64,000 nucleotides of DNA from contig JADJQY010000008.1 in NCBI GenBank assembly GCA_016712505.1, positions 310,001 through 374,000 on the forward strand, given 5' to 3'. This DNA comes from Candidatus Eiseniibacteriota bacterium (lineage in GTDB: Bacteria; Eisenbacteria; RBG-16-71-46; CAIMUX01). The notes under the pieces were generated by a model. The model ran no database searches and was not told the origin of the DNA. It saw only the letters and a program-made list of their open reading frames with translations. Below are positions 8,757-17,413 of the stretch, piece by piece. Within the stretch, counting starts at the first letter, position 1, and the number at the start of each line of letters is the position of its first letter. Both the position numbers and the translations under genes were made by a program.

Positions 8757-10049
8757 GTGAAGTCGACCTTGGCAGAGAAGGGACCGTGGCAGAAGGCGGT
8801 CGAAGTGGTGCTGGACGCGGAGGACGTGAACAAGCGACTCGGGCAGGTGGTCGCGCGCTATCGCGAGCGGGCCGCGATCCCGGGCTTCCGCAAGGGAAAG
8901 GTCCCGACCAATCTGGTCCAGTCGACCTTCGCCCCCAACATCGAGCGCGATCTGCTGAACGAGCTTCTGCCCGAGTGCCTGGATCGGGTGATCGAGGAGC
9001 ACGACCTCCGTCTGGCCGCGCCCCCCACGGTGACCGAGCTGAGCTTCCGCCACGGAGAGCCGCTCAAGTTCACCGCGACCTTCGATCTCTTCCCGATCAT
9101 CGAGCCGAAGGACTATCAGGGACTCGAGCTCGAGGTCGAGGAGACCGAGATCGACGACAAGCTGATCGACGACTTCCTGGAGAATCTGCGGCAGCGGGCG
9201 GCCCGCGGCACGCCGGTGCTCCGTCCCTCCCAGCCGGGGGACGTGGTCGACATCTCCGTCCAGCCGGTCGACGTGAACGGGAACCGGCTCCCCAAGATGA
9301 AGCGGGAGGACATCCGGCTCGAGGCGGGCGGCGCGAACCTCCTGCCCGAGTTCAAGGAGGCGACGATCGGAGTCTCGAACGGGGAGCAGAAGCTGCTCCA
9401 CGTGAAGTACCCCGAGACGACCAACGACCCGAATCTCGCCGGGCAGGAGCGCCGCTACCGGATGAAGGTGCTCCAGGTGGTGGAGCGGCACGTCCCCGCA
9501 CTGAACGACGCCTTTGCCACCGCGGTCGATGGATCGGCCACCCTCGAGGAGCTGCGGACCAAGGTCCGCCTCCGCTACGAAGGGGAAGAGAAGATGCGGG
9601 CCCAGGAGCGGCTGGAGGAGGCCTTGATCGGCAAGCTGATCGACGCCAACCCGTTCGACGTGCCGGAGCCCCTGGTGCGCGCCGCCCACAAGCGGGCCAT
9701 GGAGCAGGCAAAAAAGGACAATCCGAACGCCACCGAAGAGGAACTGGCCACCGCGCTCGAGCCGATGATCGTCCGCCGCTGGAAGCGGGATGTGCTGCTT
9801 GAGTCGATCGCGCGCAAGGAGTCGCTCGCGCTGACCGATGATGAATTCGAGCAGAAGCTGAGCAGTCTGCTGGCCCAGGAACGCGAACCGGCGGCGGCCC
9901 GTCGTCGGCTGGAGAAGGAGGGGCGCATTCCGACCCTCCGAACCCGCTTCCAGGAGCAGAAGACGTTCGGTTTCATGTTGGAGGGAGCCACCGTGCACCG
10001 GATCCTGAAGCCCCGCGAGGCGGCTTCGCCGGCCGACGCGGCCTCCTGA
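8757..10049 (+). CDS. tig: Trigger factor, ribosome-associated chaperone and peptidyl-prolyl isomerase
   Basis: A 430-residue trigger factor that binds nascent chains at the ribosome exit tunnel. The ribosome-docking signature is visible as IPGFRKGKVPTNLV (about residues 40-53), followed by an FKBP-like middle domain and a long alpha-helical C-terminal chaperone domain ending near VHRILKPREA. GTG 8757 is preceded by GGAGGAA. It starts a proteostasis block with clpP, clpX and lon in the order common in many bacteria. Confidence 0.96.
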   Translation: MKSTLAEKGPWQKAVEVVLDAEDVNKRLGQVVARYRERAAIPGFRKGKVPTNLVQSTFAPNIERDLLNELLPECLDRVIEEHDLRLAAPPTVTELSFRHGEPLKFTATFDLFPIIEPKDYQGLELEVEETEIDDKLIDDFLENLRQRAARGTPVLRPSQPGDVVDISVQPVDVNGNRLPKMKREDIRLEAGGANLLPEFKEATIGVSNGEQKLLHVKYPETTNDPNLAGQERRYRMKVLQVVERHVPALNDAFATAVDGSATLEELRTKVRLRYEGEEKMRAQERLEEALIGKLIDANPFDVPEPLVRAAHKRAMEQAKKDNPNATEEELATALEPMIVRRWKRDVLLESIARKESLALTDDEFEQKLSSLLAQEREPAAARRRLEKEGRIPTLRTRFQEQKTFGFMLEGATVHRILKPREAASPADAAS

Positions 10050-10164
10050 GGTGCCGGGCCGTCGCGCGACGGTTCGAACCCGGGAAGAGCGGCGGCTCAG
10101 GAGCACGGAGTCGGATAACGAGGTCGCCCGCCATCGGCGGGAAGCCAGGAGGTCAGAGAGACCT

Positions 10165-10749
10165 ATGTCTCTTGTGCCGATCGTAGTCGAGCAGTCTGCC
10201 CGCGGTGAGCGGGCCTACGACATCTTTTCCCGCCTGCTGCGGGACCGGATCATTTTCGTCGGTACCGGAATCGACGACATCGTGGCCAACCTGGTGATCG
10301 CCCAGCTCCTCTTCCTCGAGGCGGAGGATCCCGAGCGCGACATTCACCTCTACATCAACTCGCCCGGCGGCATCGTCTCGGCCGGCCTGGCGATCTACGA
10401 TACGATGCAGTTCATCAAACCGGACGTCGCCACCACCTGCATGGGCCAGGCGGCATCGATGGCCGCCCTCCTGCTCGCGGCGGGGGCGCACGGCAAGCGA
10501 CAGGCGCTGCCCCATAGCCGGATCATGATCCACCAGCCGATGGGCGGCAGCCGCGGTCAGGCCTCCGACATGCATATCTACACCAAGGAGATCCTGGCCT
10601 TGCGGGCGAAGATGAACGAGATCCTCTCTCACCACACCAAGCAACCGGTGGAGAAGATCGCCCGGGACACCGATCGTAACTTCTTCATGTCCGCCGAGGA
10701 GGCGATGGCCTACGGCATCGTGGACGAAGTGATCACAAAAAAGCGGTAA
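10165..10749 (+). CDS. clpP: ATP-dependent Clp protease proteolytic subunit
   Basis: A 194-residue serine protease subunit that forms the tetradecameric ClpP barrel. The catalytic triad is visible: Ser in GQAASMAALLL, His in IMIHQPMGG and Asp in DTDRNFFM. ATG 10165 follows AGGAGGTCAGAGAG; the frame is open further upstream, but that extension does not look like ClpP. It works with the ClpX ATPase encoded next. Confidence 0.97.
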   Translation: MSLVPIVVEQSARGERAYDIFSRLLRDRIIFVGTGIDDIVANLVIAQLLFLEAEDPERDIHLYINSPGGIVSAGLAIYDTMQFIKPDVATTCMGQAASMAALLLAAGAHGKRQALPHSRIMIHQPMGGSRGQASDMHIYTKEILALRAKMNEILSHHTKQPVEKIARDTDRNFFMSAEEAMAYGIVDEVITKKR

Positions 10750-10872
10750 CGAGTAGAGATGCCGTTTTGGGGACCGATCCCTAGGTTTGAGCGAGTACCG
10801 TCGCTCGGTTGAGTGACGGAGCCTTCTGATCTTGTATCCGGGTCAGAGGGCGAGTGAGGACCAGGAGAACAC

Positions 10873-12129
10873 ATGAAGAAGCGTATGAATTCCCCACATC
10901 CCATCCGCTGCTCGTTCTGTGGTCGTGGCCAGGAAGAGGTCGCGCGCCTTGTCTCCGGTCCTTCGGTTTACATCTGCAGTGAGTGCGTGCGCCTCTGCAA
11001 TGACATCCTCGAGGGGGACGGCGAGGTCCACGCCCCGCTGAACAAGGAAAACCTCCCCAAGCCGTCCGAGATCAAGCGGGTTCTCGACGACTACGTCATC
11101 GGTCAGGACCACGCCAAAAAGGTCCTCTCGGTCGCGGTCTACAACCATTACAAGCGCATCCAGCAGCCCGCCTCGATCCACTCCGACGTCGAGTTGGAGA
11201 AGGGGAACATCCTGCTGGTCGGACCGACCGGTTCGGGCAAGACGCTGCTCGCCCGGACCATGTCCAAGCTGCTCAAGGTACCGTTCGCCATGATCGACGC
11301 CACCTGCCTGACCGAGGCGGGATATGTCGGCGAGGACGTGGAGAACATCCTGGTGCGTTTGCTCCAGGCGGCGGACTTCAACCTGGTCGCGGCCGAACAC
11401 GGCATCGTCTACGTGGACGAGATCGACAAGATCTCGCGCAAGAGCGAGAACCCCTCGATCACGCGCGACGTGTCGGGCGAAGGGGTGCAGCAGGCGCTGC
11501 TCAAGATTCTCGAAGGGACGGTGGCCAACGTGCCGCCGCAGGGCGGTCGGAAGCATCCGCAGCAGAAGTACATCGAGGTCAACTCGAAGGACATTCTGTT
11601 CATCTGCGGAGGCGCCTTCGACGGCATCGACAAGATGGTGTCGAAGCGGATCGGGAAGAACGCGATCGGTTTCGGGGCCGAAGCCAAGGGGCGGAAGGAT
11701 CACTCCCTGGGCGAGCTCTACGCGCAGATCGAACCGGAGGATCTCCTGAAGTACGGACTCATTCCGGAGCTGATCGGCCGACTCCCGGTTCTGACCACCC
11801 TGTCGGATCTGGACGAGCCGGCTCTGCTCAAGGTTCTGACCGAGCCCAAGAACGCGATCATCAAGCAGTATCAGAAGTTCTTCGACATGGAGAACGTCCG
11901 CCTCGAGTTCACCCCCGAGGCGCTCAAGGCCGTGGTCGGCATCGCGATCAAGAGGAAGACGGGCGCCCGCGGTCTCCGCGCGGTCCTGGAAGACGCGATG
12001 CTCAACATCATGTACGACCTTCCCTCCAGGAAGGATGTGGAAGCCTGCATCGTGGACGAAGGTGTGATTTCGCGGAATGAGCCTCCAGAGGTCATTTATC
12101 GGGATCACCGGAGTAAGCGAGAGGCCTAA
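10873..12129 (+). CDS. clpX: ATP-dependent Clp protease ATP-binding subunit ClpX
   Basis: A 418-residue AAA+ unfoldase. It has the N-terminal C4 zinc-binding domain (CSFCG near residue 11 and CSECVRLC near 36), Walker A GPTGSGKTLLA, pore loop GYVGEDVEN, Walker B IVYVDEIDKI and the ClpP-contact region KNAIGFGAE. The start ATG follows AGGAGAACAC. It lies 123 bases after clpP without an evident terminator, consistent with co-transcription. Confidence 0.98.
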   Translation: MKKRMNSPHPIRCSFCGRGQEEVARLVSGPSVYICSECVRLCNDILEGDGEVHAPLNKENLPKPSEIKRVLDDYVIGQDHAKKVLSVAVYNHYKRIQQPASIHSDVELEKGNILLVGPTGSGKTLLARTMSKLLKVPFAMIDATCLTEAGYVGEDVENILVRLLQAADFNLVAAEHGIVYVDEIDKISRKSENPSITRDVSGEGVQQALLKILEGTVANVPPQGGRKHPQQKYIEVNSKDILFICGGAFDGIDKMVSKRIGKNAIGFGAEAKGRKDHSLGELYAQIEPEDLLKYGLIPELIGRLPVLTTLSDLDEPALLKVLTEPKNAIIKQYQKFFDMENVRLEFTPEALKAVVGIAIKRKTGARGLRAVLEDAMLNIMYDLPSRKDVEACIVDEGVISRNEPPEVIYRDHRSKREA

Positions 12130-12145
12130 CACCTGAAGTTGCGGC

Positions 12146-12170
12146 GCGGCGGACCCCCTCGGTTCGCCGC
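12146..12170 (+). terminator. Hairpin between clpX and lon (weak terminator or attenuator)
   Basis: GCGGCGGACC pairs with GGTTCGCCGC (one G-T pair) around a five-base loop just after the clpX stop. Only TCTTC follows rather than a T-run, so complete termination is doubtful. Confidence 0.35.
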
Positions 12171-12256
12171 TCTTCGCGAACGGGGAAATGCTGCGCGATC
12201 CGGCGCAGGTCTCCCGGGCGCGAAGCGCGACCGACTCCTGGAGGCAAGGCGATCCC

Positions 12257-14662
12257 ATGGCCTATTCGGTCCGTGTCGACGATAAGATTATCCGGTTGAA
12301 CGGCCGGATCCCGCTCCTGCCGCTGCGTGACGTGGTGATCTTCCCCCGCATGAATCTCCCCCTGTTCGTCGGTCGGCCCCAATCGGTGGCGGCCATCGAG
12401 CGGGCTGCGGCCGGATCCAAGTGGGTCTTCGCCTGCACTCAGCGGCGCCCCGAGGTCTTCGCCCCGTCGCAAGGCGATCTCTACGACGTGGGCACGCTGG
12501 TGCGGTTGCTCCAGGTGTTCCGTCTGCCCGACGGGACCATGCGCATCCTGGTCGAGGGGATCTCCCGCGCTCGCCTGGCCCGGCTCGACGCCACCGACGG
12601 TTGGCTCGATGCCGAACTGGGCAACTGCCGCGAAGAGTCCGAGCCCGGCGGCGACGCGATGGAGCTGCTGCGGCCGGTGCAGAACCTCTTCGCCGAGTAC
12701 GCACAGATCTCGCAACGCGTGCCGGAAGACGCCCTCTCTGCCGCCCTGGCCGAGACCGATCCCGGTCGGGCCGCCGATCTGATGTCGGCCCAGTTGCTCC
12801 TCAAGGTTTCGGCCCGCCAGGAACTGCTCGAAGCGCTCGACCCGATGCAGCGACTCAACGCGCTGGCCAGCTTCCTCTCGCCCGAGCTGGGGATTCTCCG
12901 CCTGGAGCGAAAGATCGAGCGGGAGGGGCACCTGGCGATGGGGCGCGCCCGGCGTCGCGAGGACTCCGGTCCGCCGCGTCCCGCACGGTCGCGCCGTGAG
13001 CCGCCACCCGACGCAGACGGCGACTCCGAGTTCGACGAGCTGGAGCAGAAGATCAAGGCGACCCGGATGCCCAAGGCGGTCGAGGAAAAAGCGCGGCGCG
13101 AGCTCGACCGACTCGGCAAGATGGCCGCCCTCTCGCCCGAGGCAACGGTGGCCCGGACTTACCTCGAGTGGCTGACCTCCGTACCCTGGCGCAAGCAGAC
13201 CAAGGACCGGATCGACCTGGTCGAGGCCGAGCGGCTGCTCGATGCCGACCACTTCGGCCTGACCAAGGTGAAGGAACGGATCGTCGAGCACCTCGCGGTG
13301 ATGAAACTCTCGAAGAAGGTGCGTGGCCCCGTCCTCTGTCTGATCGGCCCGCCCGGCGTGGGGAAGACCTCGCTCGGACGGTCGATCGCCCAGGCACTCA
13401 ACCGCCGTTTCGTCCGCATGTCGCTCGGCGGGGTGCGGGACGAGGCCGAGATCCGGGGACATCGCCGGACCTACATCGGATCGATGCCGGGCCGGATCAT
13501 TCAGGCGATGCGCAAGGCCGGCACGATGAACCCCGTCATCCTGCTCGACGAGATCGACAAGCTGGGGACCGACTTCCGGGGCGATCCCGCCTCCGCCCTG
13601 CTCGAGGTGCTGGACCCGGAGCAGAACGGCAGCTTCAACGACCACTACCTCGAGGTCGACTACGACCTCTCCCGGGTGCTCTTCCTGACCACGGCGAACC
13701 TCTCGACCGGCATTCCGCCGGCCCTCCAGGATCGCATGGAGGTGATCCGCATTCCGGGCTACCTCGAGACGGAAAAGCAGGAGATCGCGAAGCGCTTCCT
13801 GCTTCCCCGACAGCTGACCGGCCACGGGCTCGCCGCGACCGAGGTGGTGCTGGAGGAGCCGGCGATCCAGCGGGTCCTCCGCGAGTACACCCGGGAGGCG
13901 GGAGTGCGCAACCTGGAGCGGAGCCTGGCCTCGATTTGCCGCAAGGTCGCGCGACAGAAGGCGGCGGGCGAACTGAACGATCTCCGCACCGTGACCGCGA
14001 CCGAGCTCGATACCCTGCTCGGTCCGCCCCGGTTCACCGACAACCCGATCGAACGCCGGGGGCGGGTCGGGGTGGCGACCGGCCTTGCCTGGACGGAGGC
14101 CGGTGGGGAGATCCTGATCATCGAAAGCCGGGTACTTCCGGGGCGGGGGCGTTTGATCCTGACCGGGAAGCTCGGCGAGACGATGCGCGAGTCGGCCCAG
14201 GCTGCGCTGAGCTACATCCGCTCCCGCGCGACCGAACTGGGGATCGACCCGAACTTCTATCGGGAGCAGGATCTCCATGTGCACGTGCCCGAGGGAGGGG
14301 TCCCGAAGGACGGCCCCTCCGCCGGAGCGGCCATCGCCCTCTCGATCGTCTCCGCCCTGACCGGAGTTCCCACCCGGGCCAGCGTCGCCCTCACCGGGGA
14401 GATCACCCTCCGCGGTCGGGTGCTGGCGATCGGCGGCCTGCCGGAGAAGGCGGTGGCGGCGTACCGCGCGGGGATCCGGACCTTGCTGATTCCGGCGCAG
14501 AACACGCAGAGTCTGGTCGAGGTGCCGGCCGAGGTACGCGAGAAGATGCGGATCGTGCCGGTCAGCGGCATGAACCAGGTGTTGCGTCGCGGCCTGCTGT
14601 CGCTCTCGGGTGAACAGCGGGATCTGGCGAACAAGAAGGGAGCGAACCGGCTGGTGGCCTAG
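12257..14662 (+). CDS. lon: ATP-dependent protease La (LonA)
   Basis: An 801-residue LonA protease that degrades misfolded and regulatory proteins. It begins with the Lon substrate-binding domain (RIPLLPLRDVVIFPRMNLPLF trimmed to IPLLPLRDVVIFP), then the AAA+ module with Walker A GPPGVGKTSLG and Walker B VILLDEIDKLG. The protease domain has catalytic Ser in PKDGPSAGAA and Lys in IGGLPEKAVAAYRAG. ATG 12257 (MAYSVRV) is preceded by GGAGGCAAG; the frame is open about 70 bases further upstream without family similarity. It closes the tig-clpP-clpX-lon block. Confidence 0.97.
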   Translation: MAYSVRVDDKIIRLNGRIPLLPLRDVVIFPRMNLPLFVGRPQSVAAIERAAAGSKWVFACTQRRPEVFAPSQGDLYDVGTLVRLLQVFRLPDGTMRILVEGISRARLARLDATDGWLDAELGNCREESEPGGDAMELLRPVQNLFAEYAQISQRVPEDALSAALAETDPGRAADLMSAQLLLKVSARQELLEALDPMQRLNALASFLSPELGILRLERKIEREGHLAMGRARRREDSGPPRPARSRREPPPDADGDSEFDELEQKIKATRMPKAVEEKARRELDRLGKMAALSPEATVARTYLEWLTSVPWRKQTKDRIDLVEAERLLDADHFGLTKVKERIVEHLAVMKLSKKVRGPVLCLIGPPGVGKTSLGRSIAQALNRRFVRMSLGGVRDEAEIRGHRRTYIGSMPGRIIQAMRKAGTMNPVILLDEIDKLGTDFRGDPASALLEVLDPEQNGSFNDHYLEVDYDLSRVLFLTTANLSTGIPPALQDRMEVIRIPGYLETEKQEIAKRFLLPRQLTGHGLAATEVVLEEPAIQRVLREYTREAGVRNLERSLASICRKVARQKAAGELNDLRTVTATELDTLLGPPRFTDNPIERRGRVGVATGLAWTEAGGEILIIESRVLPGRGRLILTGKLGETMRESAQAALSYIRSRATELGIDPNFYREQDLHVHVPEGGVPKDGPSAGAAIALSIVSALTGVPTRASVALTGEITLRGRVLAIGGLPEKAVAAYRAGIRTLLIPAQNTQSLVEVPAEVREKMRIVPVSGMNQVLRRGLLSLSGEQRDLANKKGANRLVA

Positions 14663-14697
14663 GAACGGTCGCTCCATCCGGTTCCGGTTTCGACGTG

Positions 14698-14730
14698 ACG
14701 CCTGCCGGGCTTCCCGGCGGGCGTCTGTTT
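14698..14730 (+). terminator. Hairpin terminator after lon
   Basis: ACGCCTGCCGGG pairs with CCCGGCGGGCGT (one G-T pair) around a three-base loop, followed by CTGTTT. It lies immediately upstream of the serA-like gene, so it should limit read-through from lon. Confidence 0.6.
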
Positions 14731-14747
14731 GGGAAGGATCCAACCTC

Positions 14748-15665
14748 ATGAACCGCGTACTACTGCTCGACTCGGTGTCGTCACTCCTCCGCCGCGTGCT
14801 CGAGGACGGCGGGATCGAAGTGCTGGATCTGTCGAAGGCGAGCGACGCCGAACGGGATGCTGCCCTCGTCGAGGCAACCGGACTGGTGGTCCGGAGCCGC
14901 ACTAGGGTGACTGCAGCAATGATCGACTCGGCTCCGCGCCTCAAGGTGATCGGACGCGCCGGAGCGGGAACCGACACGATCGACGTCGTCCACGCCAAGT
15001 CGAAGGGGATCGAGGTGATGCCGGTCGGGGGCGGGAATGACGTCGCCGTGGCCGAGCTGACCCTGGGATTGATGCTCGCCCTGGCGCGCCATCTGGTCCC
15101 GGGGGCGAACCACACCCGGGCAGGGGAGTGGGCCAAGTCGAAGCTCGAGGGGTTCGAGCTGGCCGGAGAGACCCTTGGGGTTCTCGGTTTGGGGAAGATC
15201 GGCGGCAAGGTCGTCCACCTGGCCCAGGCCTTCGGGATGGAGGTGGTGGGATTCGACCCGTTCGTCGACCCCGAGCACTGGGAGCTCCGCGGGGTCCGGA
15301 TGCTCCCGATCGAGCAGATCCTTCCCCGCGTCCGGTTCCTGTCGCTCCACCTGCCGCTCGGCCCGGAGACGCGGTCGCTCCTCGGCGAGCCGGAACTGGC
15401 CACGATGAGGAAGGATGCCTATCTCATCAACTGTGCGCGTGGGGGGCTGGTCGATGAGGAGGCACTGGCGGAGGCTCTGGAGCAGGGGCGACTGGCCGGG
15501 GCCGGCCTCGACGTCTTCCGGACCGAGCCGGAGTTGCCGGCTCGCCTGGTGCAGAATCCTCGGGTGGTCGGTCTCCCGCACATCGGCGGTTCGACCGTGC
15601 AGGCCCAGGAGAAGATCGCTGCTCAGCTCGGGCAATCGATGGTGAAGTTCTTCGCCCAGGGCTGA
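14748..15665 (+). CDS. serA: D-3-phosphoglycerate dehydrogenase-like 2-hydroxyacid dehydrogenase (short form)
   Basis: A 305-residue NAD-dependent D-2-hydroxyacid dehydrogenase, most like the catalytic core of SerA (3-phosphoglycerate to 3-phosphohydroxypyruvate, first step of serine synthesis). It has IGRAGAGTDTID, the nucleotide-binding loop GVLGLGKIGGKV, the catalytic Arg in NCARGGLVDE and His in GLPHIGGSTVQAQE. It lacks the C-terminal ACT/ASB regulatory domains of long SerA proteins, so serine feedback through ACT is not expected. ATG 14748 (MNRVLLLDS) is chosen on homology. Confidence 0.85.
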   Translation: MNRVLLLDSVSSLLRRVLEDGGIEVLDLSKASDAERDAALVEATGLVVRSRTRVTAAMIDSAPRLKVIGRAGAGTDTIDVVHAKSKGIEVMPVGGGNDVAVAELTLGLMLALARHLVPGANHTRAGEWAKSKLEGFELAGETLGVLGLGKIGGKVVHLAQAFGMEVVGFDPFVDPEHWELRGVRMLPIEQILPRVRFLSLHLPLGPETRSLLGEPELATMRKDAYLINCARGGLVDEEALAEALEQGRLAGAGLDVFRTEPELPARLVQNPRVVGLPHIGGSTVQAQEKIAAQLGQSMVKFFAQG

Positions 15666-15689
15666 GCGCCGAGGCTCGATTCGCATTTC

Positions 15690-15725
15690 CGAGGCGTCCC
15701 ACCCGGGGCGCCTCGATCGCTTTTT
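15690..15725 (+). terminator. Rho-independent terminator after the serA-like gene
   Basis: GAGGCGTCCC pairs with GGGGCGCCTC (one G-T pair) over a short loop at 15,691-15,714, followed by GATCGCTTTTT. Position and T-run fit an intrinsic terminator separating this gene from purA. Confidence 0.75.
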
Positions 15726-15815
15726 GGAATCCGCTGTTCGTTCCGGCCGGTTCGAGTAGTATGCGGCGCGGGTTGTCGCGCGACGAGGCGTCGCGCGACG
15801 GCGTAAGGAGGACCC

Positions 15816-17111
15816 ATGCCGGTTACCGTGGTCGTCGGCTGCCAGTTCGGCGACGAGGGCAAAGGGAAGATCGTCGACTACCTCGCGCGCGGGGCCGATT
15901 GGGTGGCTCGGTACGGCGGGGGGGCGAATGCCGGCCACACCGTCCAGATCGGGCGCGAGACGTTCGTCCTCCACCTGCTCCCGTCGGGGATTCTGACCCC
16001 CCGGCCGAAGTGCGTGATCGGGCATGGCGTGGTGGCCGACCCGGTCTACCTCCTCGAGGAAATGGACCTCCTGGTCGGGCGCGGGGTCCCGGTGGCCGGC
16101 CGGCTCTTCATCAGCGAGGGAGCGCACGCCCTCCTCCCGTACCACCCGATGATCGAGACCCTCGATGGCGAGGATGTCCGGGTCGGGACGACCAAGCGGG
16201 GGATCGGGCCAGCCTACCAGGACAAGGTGAGGCGAGCCGGGATCCGATTCTACGAGCTGCTCGATCCCAAGCGGCTCCGGGTGCGCCTGGAGGAACACGC
16301 CGCCCGCCTCGAGACGCTTTACCGTGGAGTCGGAAAGACCCCGCCGGCCCCGATCGATCAGCTGTTTGCCGGGTGGATCTCGACCTATTCCCAGGTGGCC
16401 GACCGCCTCCGTCCGCTGGTCGTCGACACGGTGGAACTGCTGAACTCTGCTCTCCGCCGCGGGGAGAAGATCCTCGGGGAAGGGGCTCAGGGCACCTTTC
16501 TGGACATCGACCTCGGCACCTACCCCTACGTGACCTCCTCGAACACCACCGCTGGAGGCGCTGCAACTGGTCTCGGATTGCCCCCCTCCTCGCTACGAAA
16601 AGTGATCGGCGTCTGTAAAGCATACGCGACACGGGTCGGCGAGGGGCCGTTCCCGACCGAGCTCTCGGCCGGGGCTGCGGATGCCCTGCGTGAGAAGGGT
16701 TCGGAGTTCGGGGCGACCACCGGGAGGCCGCGGCGGGTCGGTTGGTGTGACCTGGTCCAGCTCCGCTACGCGGCTCGAGTGAACGGGGTGACCTCCTTGA
16801 TCATCACGAAACTCGACATCCTCTCCGGCATGCCGCAGCTCGAAATCGCCACGGCGTACGACACCCCGGGCGGGAGGACCACGGCCCACCCGGTCGACAC
16901 GGAGGTGTTGGCCCGGAGCAAACCGGTCTACGAGAGCGCTCCCGGGTGGCTGGAGCCGGTCAGCGGCGTCCGTCGCTATGGCGAGCTACCGGCGGCGGCG
17001 CGGAGCTACCTCGACCGCTTCGAGGCGGCGGCGGAGTGCCCGATCTCGATGGTCTCGGTGGGGTCGGCCCGCTCGGCGATCATGACCGTGCCGCCCCGGG
17101 GACGCCGGTAG
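15816..17111 (+). CDS. purA: Adenylosuccinate synthetase
   Basis: A 431-residue GTP-dependent enzyme converting IMP and aspartate to adenylosuccinate in AMP synthesis. Signatures are the N-terminal GDEGKGKIVDYL, GGANAGHTVQ, TSSNTTAGGAATGLG, and the GTP/IMP-binding ATTGRPRRVGWCDL. ATG 15816 follows AAGGAGGACCC. It appears monocistronic, with a terminator upstream and a repeat-containing spacer downstream. Confidence 0.97.
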   Translation: MPVTVVVGCQFGDEGKGKIVDYLARGADWVARYGGGANAGHTVQIGRETFVLHLLPSGILTPRPKCVIGHGVVADPVYLLEEMDLLVGRGVPVAGRLFISEGAHALLPYHPMIETLDGEDVRVGTTKRGIGPAYQDKVRRAGIRFYELLDPKRLRVRLEEHAARLETLYRGVGKTPPAPIDQLFAGWISTYSQVADRLRPLVVDTVELLNSALRRGEKILGEGAQGTFLDIDLGTYPYVTSSNTTAGGAATGLGLPPSSLRKVIGVCKAYATRVGEGPFPTELSAGAADALREKGSEFGATTGRPRRVGWCDLVQLRYAARVNGVTSLIITKLDILSGMPQLEIATAYDTPGGRTTAHPVDTEVLARSKPVYESAPGWLEPVSGVRRYGELPAAARSYLDRFEAAAECPISMVSVGSARSAIMTVPPRGRR

Positions 17112-17151
17112 GCGAATCTTCCCTGGTTCCTCCGGGCGCCGGTTCCTGCCG

Positions 17152-17199
17152 GCGCAGGTTCTTCGAGGAGCAGGTTCATTGAGGCGCAGGTTCATTGAG
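17152..17199 (+). repeat. 16-bp tandem repeat, three units
   Basis: Three consecutive 16-base units (first GCGCAGGTTCTTCGAG, third GCGCAGGTTCATTGAG) run from 17,152 to 17,199 between purA and tRNA-Lys, with a partial fourth (GCGCA). Related GGTTCCT fragments sit just upstream. No function is evident. Confidence 0.85.
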
Positions 17200-17279
17200 G
17201 CGCATTGCGTCGGGAGGGGCCGACCGGTAGACTGCCTCGCTTTGGAGCACGGCCCGACTCCGGGGGAGCGGGAGCGTGG

Positions 17280-17352
17280 GAGCCGCTAGCTCAGTCGGTA
17301 GAGCACCTGCCTTTTAAGCAGAGGGTCCCGGGTTCGAATCCCGGGCGGCTCA
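17280..17352 (+). tRNA. tRNA-Lys (anticodon UUU)
   Basis: A 73-nt tRNA with acceptor arms GAGCCGC/GCGGCTC, D-arm GCTCAGTCGGTAGAGC and T-arm CCGGGTTCGAATCCCGG. Anticodon loop CTTTTAA gives UUU. The CCA end is not encoded (ACAG follows), unlike the tRNA-Leu gene in this window. The outer anticodon-stem pair is a C-A mismatch. Confidence 0.96.
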
Positions 17353-17413
17353 CAGATTTTCCGGTCGCCCCAACGGGGCTTCCGGAACGGCCACACGGAA
17401 GGAAGAACGACCC

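Noticed and set aside
12092..15403. 1,103-codon minus-strand frame over lon and serA
   Set aside because: It overlaps two unmistakable genes on the other strand and has shadow-like composition.
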